In this document: positions 41,056 through 49,904 of the stretch, in pieces
Position numbering within the stretch: the stretch's first letter is position 1
Layout: the number at the start of each line of letters is the position of its first letter
Source: an uncultured Lachnospiraceae bacterium
GTDB lineage: Bacteria > Bacillota > Clostridia > Lachnospirales > Lachnospiraceae
Length of the DNA stretch: 64,000 bases
Assembly: GCA_934294885.1 (NCBI GenBank)
Contig: CAKRAK010000010.1
Span: 1 to 64,000, forward strand
Direction: 5' to 3'
Program-made: the position numbers and the translations under genes
The notes under the pieces: model-generated
Databases searched by the model: none
What the model saw: only the letters and a program-made list of their open reading frames with translations
What the model was told of the DNA's origin: nothing

Positions 41056-44000
41056 ATGAAAAAGGGACTGTTACGTTTCATTTTAATTATGTGCGGTATT
41101 ATGCTGGGATGCTGGACATATGGGGGTAAAATTCAATATAGTTATGCAGCGGATGAGGATATCTACGATATTATATTATTCTGGGGACAATCTAATATGT
41201 CCGGAAGTGTTGGAGGGAAGCCGGAGGAGGCAGTGCCGGATAAAAGAATGCTGAGTCAGGAAAATACCGGAATTTCCCAGTCAATCTTAAACAATACTAC
41301 CGCAATGAATCATGTAAATGTAGCGGTAAAAATGGGAACGGCATATGATTTTCAGTATTCCAAATTAAGCTCAGATCCTTTGGTTCCCATTCTCAGTACA
41401 ACAAAAACCTTAGGGGAAGGTCTGAAATATAAGAGGGGAAAGCTGGTTGCTGCAAATGATGCAAAAGCATCTCTTAGTGAATCTCAGGGGACGAATATGA
41501 TTCCCCAGTTTTGCAGTACCTATTATGCAAAAACCGGGCATAAAGTAATTGCGGTTATGGCAACCCATAACGGCAAACCCATCTCTGCTTTTTTGCCTAC
41601 AGACAATTCCTTAAATCCTTATAAATTTTATACTTATGAGGCAACGAAAATGAAATATAATGCGGCTGTTGCCTATGCCGAATCAAAGGGATATAAGATT
41701 GGATCCAAGTTCTGGGTCGGTTATCAGGGTGAAAGTGATGTGGAAAATATCGTAACGGATGAGGATGTGGAGAGTTACATTAAGAAGTATAAGCTGTTAA
41801 GTGATACATTTTCCAAAGAATTAGGTACGGAATTTGGGTTTTTGGTAGAAAGTGCGTCCCTGTTTCGTTCTAATTCCTCCAAAATCCCCGCTTCCGTGAT
41901 GAAACAGGTAAAATTGGTAAATGTTGCTCAAAAGAAAATTGTAAGCCGGAATGATAATATTATGTTAGGCTCTGACTTTCCTTACCGGCAGTATTTTTCG
42001 TTTAATACCAATGTGGTAAGTAATATGAATAATTATTATCATTTGACATCCGCAGCCTTGTCCCAGGTCGGTTATGAAACCGCATTGAATGCAAGTGCCT
42101 ACGTCAATGGGAATTTTGCACAGTCCCTTCGTCTTGATAACAGTAAAATGACCCTGGCCAAAGGGGAAACGGTTCAGTTAAATTGTGAGGTTGTACCGGA
42201 TTCCGGTCTTAAGAATAATATTGTCTTTGAAAGTGTGAATCCGAATGTGGCAACGGTGGATCAAAATGGTGTTGTTTCCGCTATAAAAGAAGGAAGTACG
42301 ATTATCGTTGCCAGAACAAAAGATGGTAAAAAAATGGCATGTTGTACCATGATGGTTGGAAATGTTCCGATTAGGGGGATTACCTTGTCTAAGGAGGAGC
42401 TGAATCTGACCGGAGGGGAAAGTGCGGTCATAACTGCTCAGGTGCAGCCTGAAAATGAAGGGAATCAGAGTGTAAGCTGGAATAGCAGTAATTCCTATGT
42501 TGCAACTGTAGCAGATGGGGTTATAACGGCACAGCATGCCGGTGTGGCATATATTTCTGCGGTAACGACAGGTACACCATATGTTGCAGCCTGTAAGGTT
42601 GTGGTAAGGGATGACCGGACAGAGGTAACAGAGCTGTCTGCACCGGAGGCTGATACCCCAAAGGAAATTACGGAGGGACTACCGGATGAAGAAGATGAAA
42701 TGATTCCGGTTACGGCATTAGAACAGGGTGCATATGAGTCTGCGCTTGAAATCGGACGAACCTGTCAGTTATCGGTTACCTGTGTGCCGGAGAATGCAAC
42801 GAATCAGGACATCATCTGGACAAGCAGTGATGAGACGGTTGCGTCTGTGGATGAAAACGGTTTGGTCTGTGGAAATGCAGCCGGAGAGGTTATAATAACA
42901 GCCGGGGCAGAAAACGGAAGTGTGACTACAACCTTTTCTTTCAAGGTTGAACCGGTTAAGGTTTCCTCTATTGCCTTTTGTCAGGAAAATTTCTATATGC
43001 CGGTTAATTTCAGTACGTATATTATGCCGGAGGTGGTTCCGGGAGATGCGGCAGATCAGAATATTACATTTAGTGTGGATAATGATGCTGTTCAGATAGA
43101 TGAGTCCGGTAAGCTTATTGCGAAGAAACCGGGCACCGTTACGCTAACCGCTGCCTGCGGGGGAACCCTGACGGCAGCATGTAAGATTACGGTAATGCCG
43201 TGTCTGGCGTCAGAAGTAAAGATAGCACGAAAGTCCTATTCTTTGAAGGAAGGACAAAGCACTACGATAAAGGCAGAGGTTTTGCCGGCAGAGGCAGGGA
43301 ATCAGCAGTTGAATTATTTAAGCAGTGATAAAACCGTAGTAACCGTGAATTCAACAACAGGAAAGATTACGGCGAAAAAAGAAGGAACCGCTGTTATCAT
43401 GGCACATACAACAGATGGCAGCCATGTATTTTCTTATTGTACCGTTACCGTAAAAAAACCGGTTGTCAAGGTGCAGAATATTACGGTGTCTGCTAACAAA
43501 AATCAGTTATGTCCGGGAGAGTATGTATCCTTGCATGCACTTATTCTTCCAAGTAATGCAACCAATCAAAACGTAACATGGAGTGTGGATAGTACCGATT
43601 ATGTAAGAATATACTCCAACGGAACGATTGTTGCCAAGATGGCAGGTCTGGATAAGTGGGTAAAGGTTACGGCTACGGCAAAGGACGGAAGTGGTGTGAA
43701 AGCAAGCTTTGATATAAAGATTGCACCGGCAAAAGCGTCAGCGGTTAAGATTTCGAATTCTTCCCATATAACGAAGATGGCGGCGGGAAAGTCTACAAAG
43801 CTTCAGGCAGTGGTATATCCGTCTTATACAACAAACAAAAAGGTGACATGGTCAAGCAGTAATCCGGGCTATGCAACGGTTACAGATAATGGTGTGGTAT
43901 CGGTTAAGAGTGAAGGTGTCGGTAAAACGATCGTGATAAAAGCTACGACACAGGATGGCAGTAAAAAATCAGGTATCTACAAAATCCGGATTGTAAGGCA

Positions 44001-44268
44001 TGCAGTCAGTAGCGTGACCTTGTCCGCGACCTCCGATACCGTAAAAGTAAATAAGACATTAAAGATTACATCAAAAATCAAGACAACAGGAGCGGATGCC
44101 AATACCGTGTTAAGATGGAGTTCCTCTAATCCGAAATATGCCACGGTGGACAGCTCCGGTGTTGTCAGGGGATGTGAAAAGGGTGTCGGGAAGGTTGTAA
44201 CCATAACCGCAGCCACGACAGATGGCAGTTATGAAAAAGCGACTTACCGGGTAAAAATAAAGCGCTAG
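41056..44268 (+). CDS. Secreted SGNH (SASA-type) esterase with Big_2 repeats
   Basis: A 1070-residue exported protein. Signal peptide about residues 1-31. The catalytic part (about 35-355) starts DIILFWGQSNMSG, where S46 of GQSNM is the nucleophile of sialate-O-acetylesterase-like carbohydrate esterases, and includes WVGYQGESD, another block of that family. From about residue 360 to the end there are roughly seven Big_2 (bacterial Ig-like) domains with recurring (V/I)TWSSSN...ATVD.NG.V patterns. No sortase motif or membrane anchor is seen at the C-terminus. It probably deacetylates host or dietary glycans; the substrate is inferred only. Confidence 0.82.
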   Translation: MKKGLLRFILIMCGIMLGCWTYGGKIQYSYAADEDIYDIILFWGQSNMSGSVGGKPEEAVPDKRMLSQENTGISQSILNNTTAMNHVNVAVKMGTAYDFQYSKLSSDPLVPILSTTKTLGEGLKYKRGKLVAANDAKASLSESQGTNMIPQFCSTYYAKTGHKVIAVMATHNGKPISAFLPTDNSLNPYKFYTYEATKMKYNAAVAYAESKGYKIGSKFWVGYQGESDVENIVTDEDVESYIKKYKLLSDTFSKELGTEFGFLVESASLFRSNSSKIPASVMKQVKLVNVAQKKIVSRNDNIMLGSDFPYRQYFSFNTNVVSNMNNYYHLTSAALSQVGYETALNASAYVNGNFAQSLRLDNSKMTLAKGETVQLNCEVVPDSGLKNNIVFESVNPNVATVDQNGVVSAIKEGSTIIVARTKDGKKMACCTMMVGNVPIRGITLSKEELNLTGGESAVITAQVQPENEGNQSVSWNSSNSYVATVADGVITAQHAGVAYISAVTTGTPYVAACKVVVRDDRTEVTELSAPEADTPKEITEGLPDEEDEMIPVTALEQGAYESALEIGRTCQLSVTCVPENATNQDIIWTSSDETVASVDENGLVCGNAAGEVIITAGAENGSVTTTFSFKVEPVKVSSIAFCQENFYMPVNFSTYIMPEVVPGDAADQNITFSVDNDAVQIDESGKLIAKKPGTVTLTAACGGTLTAACKITVMPCLASEVKIARKSYSLKEGQSTTIKAEVLPAEAGNQQLNYLSSDKTVVTVNSTTGKITAKKEGTAVIMAHTTDGSHVFSYCTVTVKKPVVKVQNITVSANKNQLCPGEYVSLHALILPSNATNQNVTWSVDSTDYVRIYSNGTIVAKMAGLDKWVKVTATAKDGSGVKASFDIKIAPAKASAVKISNSSHITKMAAGKSTKLQAVVYPSYTTNKKVTWSSSNPGYATVTDNGVVSVKSEGVGKTIVIKATTQDGSKKSGIYKIRIVRHAVSSVTLSATSDTVKVNKTLKITSKIKTTGADANTVLRWSSSNPKYATVDSSGVVRGCEKGVGKVVTITAATTDGSYEKATYRVKIKR

Positions 44269-44400
44269 AATATTAGGGGAATCCCTACAGTTATTATACG
44301 AAAAAGTAGTTGCAAAGGACTGTGCATATAAAGTAAAATGTAATTTGGGTGTCATGGAACAGATAGATGCCCATTGCAAAAAATCAAAGGAGAAATTAAA

Positions 44401-45699
44401 ATGGGTAAATTTTTTCAGGAGGATATTGAAACCGCTTCGAGAGAAGAGATTGAAAAAATCCAGACAGAGGGATTGATTGATGTTGTAAAAAGAGTATATG
44501 AGAATGTGGAATACTATCGTAATATGATGGATGAAAAAGGTGTAAAGCCGGAGGATATAAAAAGCCTTGCGGATATTACCAAGCTTCCCTTTCTTACAAA
44601 GGATGATTTAAGGGATACGTATCCATATGGTTTAATGGCAAGGCCTTTAAAGGATTGCGTAAGAATCCAGTCTACATCTGGAACAACCGGACGCCGGGTT
44701 GTGGATTTTTATACCCAGAATGATATTGATAAATGGGAAAATGGTTGTGCCCGTGCAATCGTTGCTGTCGGAGGAACCGATGAAGATGTATGTCAGGTGT
44801 CTTATGGATATGGATTATTTACCGGTGGTCCCGGATTAAACGGAGGTTCTCATAAGGTGGGTTGTCTCACAATTCCTATGTCATCGGGAAATACAGACCG
44901 TCAGTTAATGTTTATGACAGATTTGGGAGCAACCATTCTTTGTTGTACTCCTTCCTATGCCGCTTATCTTGCAGAATCCATTAAAGAGCGTGGTATTCAG
45001 GATCAGATTCGGTTAAAAGCAGGAATTTTTGGTGCGGAAGTATGGTCGGAAGAGATGAGACATACCATTGAAGAGGGCCTTGGCATTAAAGCATATGATA
45101 TATATGGTTTGACAGAGATTGAAGGACCGGGAGTTGCGTTTGAGTGTCAGGAACAGAACGGAATGCATATTTGTGAGGATTACTTTATTCCTGAGATTCT
45201 GGACCCTGAGACATTGGAGCCGGTTCCGGACGGACAGATCGGTGAGCTTGTATTTACCAGCTTTGCAAAGGAAGCATTTCCTTTGATTCGTTATCGTACA
45301 AAGGACATTACATACATTACACATGAGAAGTGTAAATGCGGACGTACCCATGCACGTATTCACAGATTAATGGGTAGAACCGATGATATGTTGATTATTA
45401 AGGGTGTTAATGTATATCCTTCACAGATTGAGGAAGTATTAATCAAGAAGGGCATGCCGGAAAATTACCAGTTAATCATTGACCGTGTTCATAACGGAGA
45501 TACATTGGATGTAAATGTAGAAATGACTCCTGAAATGGCAGCGGATGAAACCTTGGATGTTGCAAAGAAAGAAAAAGAACTGGTAACCGCATTAAAGAGT
45601 ATGCTTGGTATTTATGCCAAGGTTACTTTAGTTGAGCCAAAATCCATTACCCGTTCAAAAGGAAAAGCGGTTCGCGTAATTGATAAAAGAAAGATTTAA
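44401..45699 (+). CDS. paaK: Phenylacetate-CoA ligase
   Basis: A 432-residue adenylate-forming ligase. STSGTTGRRVVDFYT is the AMP-binding P-loop; YGLTEIEGPGV is motif A5; IRYRTKDITYI and GRTDDMLIIKGVNVYPSQIE are the late motifs, and the C-terminal domain carries the catalytic Lys in SKGKAVRV. It activates phenylacetate or indole-/aryl-acetate to the CoA thioester. Gut clostridia often use it with 2-oxoacid ferredoxin oxidoreductases in aromatic amino acid metabolism; none is adjacent here. ATG 44401, 7 nt after AAAGGAG, is preferred over 44374. Confidence 0.92.
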   Translation: MGKFFQEDIETASREEIEKIQTEGLIDVVKRVYENVEYYRNMMDEKGVKPEDIKSLADITKLPFLTKDDLRDTYPYGLMARPLKDCVRIQSTSGTTGRRVVDFYTQNDIDKWENGCARAIVAVGGTDEDVCQVSYGYGLFTGGPGLNGGSHKVGCLTIPMSSGNTDRQLMFMTDLGATILCCTPSYAAYLAESIKERGIQDQIRLKAGIFGAEVWSEEMRHTIEEGLGIKAYDIYGLTEIEGPGVAFECQEQNGMHICEDYFIPEILDPETLEPVPDGQIGELVFTSFAKEAFPLIRYRTKDITYITHEKCKCGRTHARIHRLMGRTDDMLIIKGVNVYPSQIEEVLIKKGMPENYQLIIDRVHNGDTLDVNVEMTPEMAADETLDVAKKEKELVTALKSMLGIYAKVTLVEPKSITRSKGKAVRVIDKRKI

Positions 45700-45712
45700 T
45701 CCTATCATTCGA

Positions 45713-45743
45713 AAAATCAGACAGTATTCTGTCTGATTTTTCT
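45713..45743 (+). terminator. Terminator after the phenylacetate-CoA ligase
   Basis: AAAATCAGACAG (45713-45724) pairs perfectly with CTGTCTGATTTT (45729-45740); T-run continues. Only 16 nt then separate it from the next mobile element. Confidence 0.93.
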
Positions 45744-45759
45744 ATTCATATAGGACTTT

Positions 45760-45979
45760 CAGGTAATTGCGCTCCCCTCGATAACCTACATTAATTTGTA
45801 CAAAATTTAATATTATATATAAGCAGGCTCTTGTAGCACGCCGGTACTTAACGAGGGAAAGCGACAGCGCATCCCAAGTTTAGTACCGCTGTGTGCGGAT
45901 GAAGCGCAAGCGCGCCTGCGTTATATATATTAAATTTTGTACAAATTATAAAGGGAAAAGGGGAGCGCATGCACTTCGA
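45760..45979 (+). mobile_element. Palindromic element copy 3, before the S1-domain gene
   Basis: About 220 bp. Left end CAGGTAATTGCGCTCCCC; right side GGGGAGCGCATG. Inner arms TTTGTACAAAATTTAAT / ATTAAATTTTGTACAAA pair perfectly. The core is GCAGGC/GCCTGC, GGTACT/AGTACC, and at the apex GGGA (45855-45858) with TCCC (45872-45875). No clear target duplication. Same orientation as copies 1 and 2; it ends 23 nt before the start codon. Because the terminator above is only 16 nt away, any promoter for the S1 gene is likely inside this element. Confidence 0.82.
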
Positions 45980-46002
45980 TAAAAGGGAAAAGGAGACAGA
46001 AT

Positions 46003-46917
46003 ATGGAAAAACAGACAATGGCAGATTTTGAGAAGGAACTGGAAAGCTCATTTCGTGTATTAAAGGCAGGGGATGTTATATCCGGAATGATCGTGGATAT
46101 TAACGATGAAGAAGTGACACTGGATATTTCTTATTTTGCACCGGGAGTTATTCCCATGTCAGAGGTTTCGGATGATCCGGATTTCAGTGCAATGAAACAG
46201 CTGAAAATCGGAACTACAGTACAGGCAGTGGTGTTACAGGTAGATGATGGCAGAGGAAATGTGGAGCTTTCATTAAAGGAGGCGGCAGAAGCTGAGGCAT
46301 GGGAGCATTTCAGAACATTATTGGAACAGCAGGAAGTCGTTACCGTTAAGGTAAAGGAAAGCGTGAATTCCGGTGTGGTTGCTTATCTGGAAGGTATTCG
46401 TGCATTTATTCCGGCATCACAGCTGGCACTAACATTTGTGGAGGATACAGAGGCTTATATCGGGAAAACCTTAGAGGTCAGAGTGATAACGGTGGATGAG
46501 GGTGCTAAAAAACTGGTGCTTTCCGCAAAATCCGTATTAAAGGAAAAAGAAGAGGAATCAAATCGTGCAAAAACGGCAATGATTGTACCGGGTTCTATTT
46601 TTGAGGGTACGGTGGAAAGCCTGAAGGATTACGGAGCATTTGTTCAGATGGATAATGGCTTGACCGGTCTGGTACACATTTCAAAAATCAGCATGAAACG
46701 GATTAAAAAACCGTCAGAGGTGCTTTCTGTAGGGCAGAGGGTTAAGGTCAAGGTATTAGAGGTTAAGGATGGAAAAATCAGCTTAAGCATTAAGGATGTG
46801 GAAATGAATACGTCTGACATTGTAACTGATGTAATCGAGGATTTTGATTATAAGAGCGAAGAAATTCCCAATAATCCTTTTGCAGCATTATTGTCCGATG
46901 TTAAAATTGATGAATAG
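46003..46917 (+). CDS. Protein with three S1 RNA-binding domains
   Basis: A 304-residue protein with three S1 domains: about residues 20-95 (AGDVISGMIVDINDEEVTLD), 105-180 (VTVKVKESVNSGVVAYLEGI) and 195-270 (GSIFEGTVESLKDYGAFVQM). It resembles the shortened ribosomal protein S1 homologues of Firmicutes, which bind mRNA but are not always ribosomal. The last 35 residues are acidic. AAAGGAGA precedes the ATG. Its 5' UTR is formed by palindromic element copy 3. Confidence 0.88.
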   Translation: MEKQTMADFEKELESSFRVLKAGDVISGMIVDINDEEVTLDISYFAPGVIPMSEVSDDPDFSAMKQLKIGTTVQAVVLQVDDGRGNVELSLKEAAEAEAWEHFRTLLEQQEVVTVKVKESVNSGVVAYLEGIRAFIPASQLALTFVEDTEAYIGKTLEVRVITVDEGAKKLVLSAKSVLKEKEEESNRAKTAMIVPGSIFEGTVESLKDYGAFVQMDNGLTGLVHISKISMKRIKKPSEVLSVGQRVKVKVLEVKDGKISLSIKDVEMNTSDIVTDVIEDFDYKSEEIPNNPFAALLSDVKIDE

Positions 46918-46942
46918 AATGGAAATTCATTACATCTAAATC

Positions 46943-46971
46943 TTGACTTTTTATAAGTCATATCCTATATT
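46943..46971 (+). promoter_or_regulatory. Promoter of the valS T-box leader
   Basis: TTGACT, a 17-nt spacer and TATATT, about 15 nt before the leader stem I. Confidence 0.8.
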
Positions 46972-46984
46972 AGGGTATATGTGA

Positions 46985-47217
46985 AAGGTTAGGAGAAAGA
47001 GGAGTAGAAGTGATTCCTTGCAAGAGAGAGTAACTCATGGGCTGGAAGGTTATTTCAAGAAGAACACTTTGAAGGTAGCTTTTGAACTACGTAGCTGAGA
47101 AAGATTTCATGTAGGCTATGTCGGCATCGTCCCCGTTATAGGATAAGATAAGAACAAACTTAGGTGGTACCGCGATAATTCGCCCTTAGTCAGATGAACT
47201 GGCTGAGGGTTTTTTTT
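46985..47217 (+). promoter_or_regulatory. T-box leader (valine) with terminator
   Basis: A leader of about 230 nt ending in the T-box AGGTGGTACCGCG (47162-47174), which pairs with the uncharged tRNA acceptor end through TGGT. The terminator is CCCTTAGTCAG (47183-47193) with CTGGCTGAGGG (47199-47209) and eight T. Stem I features include AGAGAGTAACTC and GGCTGGAAGG. A GTA valine codon at 47075-47077 (GAAGGTAGC) is the best specifier candidate, with another GTA at 47091-47093; I could not decide between them. Uncharged tRNA-Val should turn on valS. Confidence 0.92.
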
Positions 47218-47257
47218 ATGCAGACACCATATTCAGAAATGAAAAAGGAGTAATACC

Positions 47258-49903
47258 ATGGGAAAAGAATTGGAAAAGAATTATAATCCATCGGAAATTG
47301 AAGACAGAATTTATCAGAACTGGCTTGACAAGAAGTATTTTCATGCGGAAGTTGACCGCAGTAAAAAACCATTTACCATTGTTATGCCACCACCAAATGT
47401 AACCGGTCAGTTGCATATGGGACATGCATTGGATAATACTATGCAGGATATTTTAATCCGTTTTAAAAGAATGCAGGGCTATAATGCATTATGGCAGCCG
47501 GGAACAGACCATGCCGCAATTGCAACAGAGGTAAAGGTAATCGAAAAATTAAAGAGTCAGGGTATTGATAAGAATGATATCGGACGTACCGAATTTTTAA
47601 AGCACGCATGGGAGTGGAAGGAAGAATACGGTAACAGAATTATCAATCAGTTAAAGAAATTAGGTTCCTCTGCTGACTGGGACAGAGAACGTTTTACAAT
47701 GGATGAGGGCTGTTCCAAAGCAGTTCAGGAAGTATTCATTAAATTATACGACAAGGGATATATTTATAAGGGATCCCGAATCATTAACTGGTGTCCGGTT
47801 TGTAAAACATCCATTTCGGACGCAGAAGTAATTCATGAGGAGCAGGCAGGACATTTCTGGCATATTAATTATCCGGTAGTCGGAGAGGAAGGAAGATTTG
47901 TAGAAATTGCTACAACCCGTCCGGAAACCTTGCTTGGTGATACCGCAGTTGCTGTTAATCCAAGTGATGAAAGATATCAGGATATTATCGGAAAGATGTT
48001 AAAGCTGCCATTGACAGACAGAGAAATCCCTGTAATCGCAGATGAATATGTAGATAAGGAATTTGGTACCGGCTGTGTTAAGATTACACCGGCTCATGAC
48101 CCGAACGATTTCGAGGTTGGTAAGCGTCATAATTTAGAGGAAATCAATATTATGAACGATGATGCTACCATTAATGAATTAGGCGGTAAGTATGCAGGTA
48201 TGGATCGTTATGAAGCCAGAGAAGCCATGGTAAAGGATTTGGACGAGCTGGGCTTGTTGGTTGCTGTTAAGGATCACACCCATCAGGTAGGTACTCACGA
48301 CAGATGTAAGACAACCGTAGAGCCATTGATCAAACCACAGTGGTTTGTACGTATGAAGGAAATGGGAGAGGCTGCCTTAAAGGTTGTTGATACAGACGAG
48401 CTTAATTTTGTACCGGAGCGTTTTGACAAGATTTATAAGCATTGGCTTGAAAATATCCGTGACTGGTGTATTTCAAGACAGTTATGGTGGGGTCATAGAA
48501 TACCGGCATATTATTGTGATGAATGTGGTGAGGTTGTTGTTTCAAAGGAAGCACCTTCCGTATGTCCGAAATGCGGATGCACCCATCTGACTCAGGATGA
48601 GGATACATTGGATACATGGTTTTCTTCTGCATTATGGCCGTTCTCAACTCTTGGCTGGCCGGAGAAGACAGAGGAGCTGGATTATTTCTATCCCACAGAT
48701 GTATTGGTAACCGGTTATGACATCATTTTCTTCTGGGTAGTCCGTATGGTATTTTCTGCATTAGAGCAGACCGGAAAGAGTCCGTTTAAGCATGTATTGA
48801 TTCATGGTCTGGTACGTGATGATCAGGGTCGTAAGATGAGTAAGTCATTGGGAAATGGTATTGATCCGTTAGAGATTATCGACCAATATGGAGCGGATGC
48901 GCTTCGTCTTACCCTGATTACAGGTAATGCACCGGGTAATGACATGCGTTTTTATATGTCAAGAGTAGAAGCAAGCCGTAACTTTGCAAATAAGGTATGG
49001 AATGCATCCCGTTTTATTATGATGAATATGGAAAAATGGGATGGCAAAGAGGTGGATTTGTCTTCTCTTACATTGGCAGATCGTTGGATTTTGTCTAAGG
49101 TGAATACATTAGCAAAGGATGTAACAGAGAATCTGGATAAGTTCGAGCTTGGTATTGCGGTAGATAAGGTATATAACTTTATCTGGGAGGAATTCTGTGA
49201 CTGGTACATTGAGATGGTAAAACCTCGTCTTTACAATGATGAAGATGAGACACAGGGTGCTGCATTATGGACTCTTAAGACCGTATTGATCAATGCTCTT
49301 AAGATGCTTCATCCGTATATGCCGTTTATTACGGAAGAAATCTTCACAACATTACAGTCAGAAGAAGAATCCATTATGATTTCAAAGTGGCCTGAGTTTA
49401 AGGAGGAGTGGAATTTTGCGGCGGATGAGCTGGCAGTAGATACCATTAAGGATGCAGTACGTGGTATCCGTACCCTTCGTAAGGAAATGAATGTACCAAA
49501 CAGCAAGAAGGCAACCGTTTTTGTAGTATCTGAAAAAGAACCGGTACGTAAGATTTTTGAAGATGCAAAGGTATTCTTTGCAACCTTAGGCTTTGCATCT
49601 GAGGTTCTGGTTCAGGCTGACAAGGCAGGAATTGCAGATGATGCCGTTTCTACCGTAATTCAGGATGCGGTTGTTTATATGCCGTTTGCCGATTTGGTGG
49701 ATGTAGAAAAAGAAATGGAGCGTCTTGTAAAAGAGCAGAAGCGTTTAGAGGGTGAGATTAAGCGTTGTACCGGAATGTTAAATAATCCGAGGTTTGTGGA
49801 TAAGGCACCGCAGGCAAAGGTTGACGAGGAGAAGGCAAAGCTTGAAAAATATCAGGGTATGCTTGCAACCGTAAATGAACGTCTGGCACAGCTAAATAAA
49901 TAA
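47258..49903 (+). CDS. valS: Valyl-tRNA synthetase
   Basis: An 881-residue class I synthetase that charges tRNA-Val. HIGH-type motif PPPNVTGQLHMGHALDN at about residues 44-60, the editing domain with TTRPETLLGDTAVAVNP, a zinc-type CPVCKTSISDAE and CDECGEV...CPKCGC pair, KMSKS motif GRKMSKSLGNGIDP, the anticodon-binding domain, and a C-terminal coiled-coil arm (VDVEKEMERLVKEQKRLEGE). Length is normal. Controlled by the T-box directly upstream. AAAAAGGAG precedes the ATG. Confidence 0.97.
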   Translation: MGKELEKNYNPSEIEDRIYQNWLDKKYFHAEVDRSKKPFTIVMPPPNVTGQLHMGHALDNTMQDILIRFKRMQGYNALWQPGTDHAAIATEVKVIEKLKSQGIDKNDIGRTEFLKHAWEWKEEYGNRIINQLKKLGSSADWDRERFTMDEGCSKAVQEVFIKLYDKGYIYKGSRIINWCPVCKTSISDAEVIHEEQAGHFWHINYPVVGEEGRFVEIATTRPETLLGDTAVAVNPSDERYQDIIGKMLKLPLTDREIPVIADEYVDKEFGTGCVKITPAHDPNDFEVGKRHNLEEINIMNDDATINELGGKYAGMDRYEAREAMVKDLDELGLLVAVKDHTHQVGTHDRCKTTVEPLIKPQWFVRMKEMGEAALKVVDTDELNFVPERFDKIYKHWLENIRDWCISRQLWWGHRIPAYYCDECGEVVVSKEAPSVCPKCGCTHLTQDEDTLDTWFSSALWPFSTLGWPEKTEELDYFYPTDVLVTGYDIIFFWVVRMVFSALEQTGKSPFKHVLIHGLVRDDQGRKMSKSLGNGIDPLEIIDQYGADALRLTLITGNAPGNDMRFYMSRVEASRNFANKVWNASRFIMMNMEKWDGKEVDLSSLTLADRWILSKVNTLAKDVTENLDKFELGIAVDKVYNFIWEEFCDWYIEMVKPRLYNDEDETQGAALWTLKTVLINALKMLHPYMPFITEEIFTTLQSEEESIMISKWPEFKEEWNFAADELAVDTIKDAVRGIRTLRKEMNVPNSKKATVFVVSEKEPVRKIFEDAKVFFATLGFASEVLVQADKAGIADDAVSTVIQDAVVYMPFADLVDVEKEMERLVKEQKRLEGEIKRCTGMLNNPRFVDKAPQAKVDEEKAKLEKYQGMLATVNERLAQLNK

Positions 49904-49904
49904 T

